A stretch of 6,156 bases of DNA from Actinomycetes bacterium (GTDB taxonomy: Bacteria > Actinomycetota > Actinomycetes > Actinomycetales > Microbacteriaceae). How positions within the stretch are numbered: position 1 is the stretch's first letter; each line of letters opens with the position of its first letter. A model generated the notes under the pieces. The model had not been told where the DNA came from. It did no database searches and was given only the letters and a program-made list of their open reading frames with translations. The stretch covers positions 1-6,156 of the forward strand of contig JAEZSU010000145.1 in assembly GCA_023421635.1 (NCBI GenBank), given 5' to 3'. The position numbers and the translations under genes were made by a program. This document shows positions 5,599 to 6,156 of this stretch, one piece after another.

Positions 5599-6156
5599 TC
5601 AGAGGTCGAAGCCGTCGGAGATGAGGTCGATGAGCTCCTCGCGCTCCTCCACCGGGAGGAACGCGCCGGCGGCGGCGTTCAGCTGGAACCGCTCGAGGTC
5701 GTCGAGGCCGTAGTCGAACGTCTCCGCCAGCAGTGCGAGCTCGCGGGTGAGCGAGGTCCGGCTCATCGTGCGGTTGTCGACGTTCACGGTGACCGCGAAC
5801 CCGAGCTGGTACAGCAGGTCGAACGGGTGGTCCTGCACGTCGTCGCCCCAGGCGGCGATCGCACCGGTCTGCAGGTTGGAGCTCGGCGAGAGCTCCAGGG
5901 TGATCTCGCGGTCGCGGACCCACCGGGCGAGGTCGCCCAGGGTGACCTCGACGGTGTCGCCCGCGCGCGAGACGACCTCGAGGTCCTGCGCGATCCGCAC
6001 GCCGTGCCCCAGCCGCAGCGCGCGACCGTCGAGCAGCGCGGAGCGGATCGAGTCGAGGCCTGCCGCCTCCCCCGCGTGGATCGTCACCGGGAAGAACTGT
6101 TCGGCGAGGTGGTCGAGGGCCTTCTTGTGCCGCGACGGCGGGAAGCCGTCCTCGGC
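5599..6156 (-). CDS. add: Adenosine deaminase, C-terminal part
   Basis: Zinc enzyme of purine salvage that converts adenosine to inosine in the cytoplasm. The frame is open to the right edge, giving 185 visible residues that begin AEDGFPPSRHKKALDHL; the start and the N-terminal zinc-binding H-x-H lie outside. Visible motifs are VTIHAGEAAG (zinc His and catalytic Glu), LGHGVRI (catalytic His), LELSPSSNLQTGA and VTVNVDNRTMSRTSLTREL. In the last, the metal-binding Asp is kept but the following Asp of most family members is Asn. I recall the same Asp-Asn in adenosine deaminases of Mycobacterium and Streptomyces, so this is a lineage form and not damage. The protein ends DGFDL. A GTG at 6085-6087 is internal and should not be taken as the start. 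The gene converges on the AbiEi-like gene with 80 nt between stop codons. Confidence 0.93.
   Translation of the reverse strand, partial: AEDGFPPSRHKKALDHLAEQFFPVTIHAGEAAGLDSIRSALLDGRALRLGHGVRIAQDLEVVSRAGDTVEVTLGDLARWVRDREITLELSPSSNLQTGAIAAWGDDVQDHPFDLLYQLGFAVTVNVDNRTMSRTSLTRELALLAETFDYGLDDLERFQLNAAAGAFLPVEEREELIDLISDGFDL

Noticed and set aside
5528..5713. Short + strand open frame after the AbiEi-like gene
   Set aside because: It starts inside repeat copy 2 and runs antisense into the well-supported 3' end of add, with no recognisable content.
1..6156. tRNA, rRNA, CRISPR array, riboswitch or recognisable transposase gene
   Set aside because: No cloverleaf, spaced direct repeats, conserved RNA motif or transposase-like protein was found on reading either strand.

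Overview
The window is GC-rich coding DNA from an actinobacterium, most probably of the Microbacteriaceae and possibly Microbacterium. This placement rests on base composition, on the actinobacterial form of the adenosine deaminase (Asp-Asn where most relatives have Asp-Asp), on a mannitol permease with an extended N-terminal loop, and on frequent use of the word GGATGC. It is inference; no database search was possible.

Positions 2-4291 (+ strand) hold a compact mannitol uptake and catabolism operon. It runs from the C-terminal part of PTS enzyme I (ptsI, cut by the left edge) through the mannitol EIICB permease (mtlA) and a separate mannitol EIIA (mtlF) to mannitol-1-phosphate 5-dehydrogenase (mtlD). 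Phosphate passes from PEP to EI, HPr (not in the window), EIIA, EIIB and finally to mannitol as it crosses the EIIC membrane domain. MtlD then oxidises mannitol-1-phosphate to fructose-6-phosphate. Gaps are short (30 nt ptsI-mtlA, 64 nt mtlA-mtlF) and mtlF-mtlD overlap by 4 nt. The mtlA-mtlF gap carries a perfect 13-bp GC hairpin just before a good Shine-Dalgarno sequence.

Positions 4292-5598 form a different kind of region. A C-rich, G-poor tract follows mtlD. A 63-bp nested palindrome (4339-4401) comes next, then a 335-residue protein that joins an AbiEi-type winged-helix domain to a DUF559/Vsr-like endonuclease fold. A second, inverted copy of the palindrome (5495-5557) overlaps that gene's stop codon. 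The two copies are about 81% identical as inverted repeats, and the word GGATGC/GCATCC is strongly concentrated in this stretch. This is the part most worth following up. The repeats may be ends of a small cassette, REP-like elements, or RNA elements in the 3' ends of the two flanking transcripts. Each copy lies in the same orientation 41-47 nt past the stop codon of mtlD or add.

Positions 5599-6156 (- strand) are the C-terminal part of an adenosine deaminase (add), convergent with the upstream genes and cut by the right edge. I saw no tRNA, rRNA, CRISPR array, recognisable transposase gene or classical T-tailed terminator.
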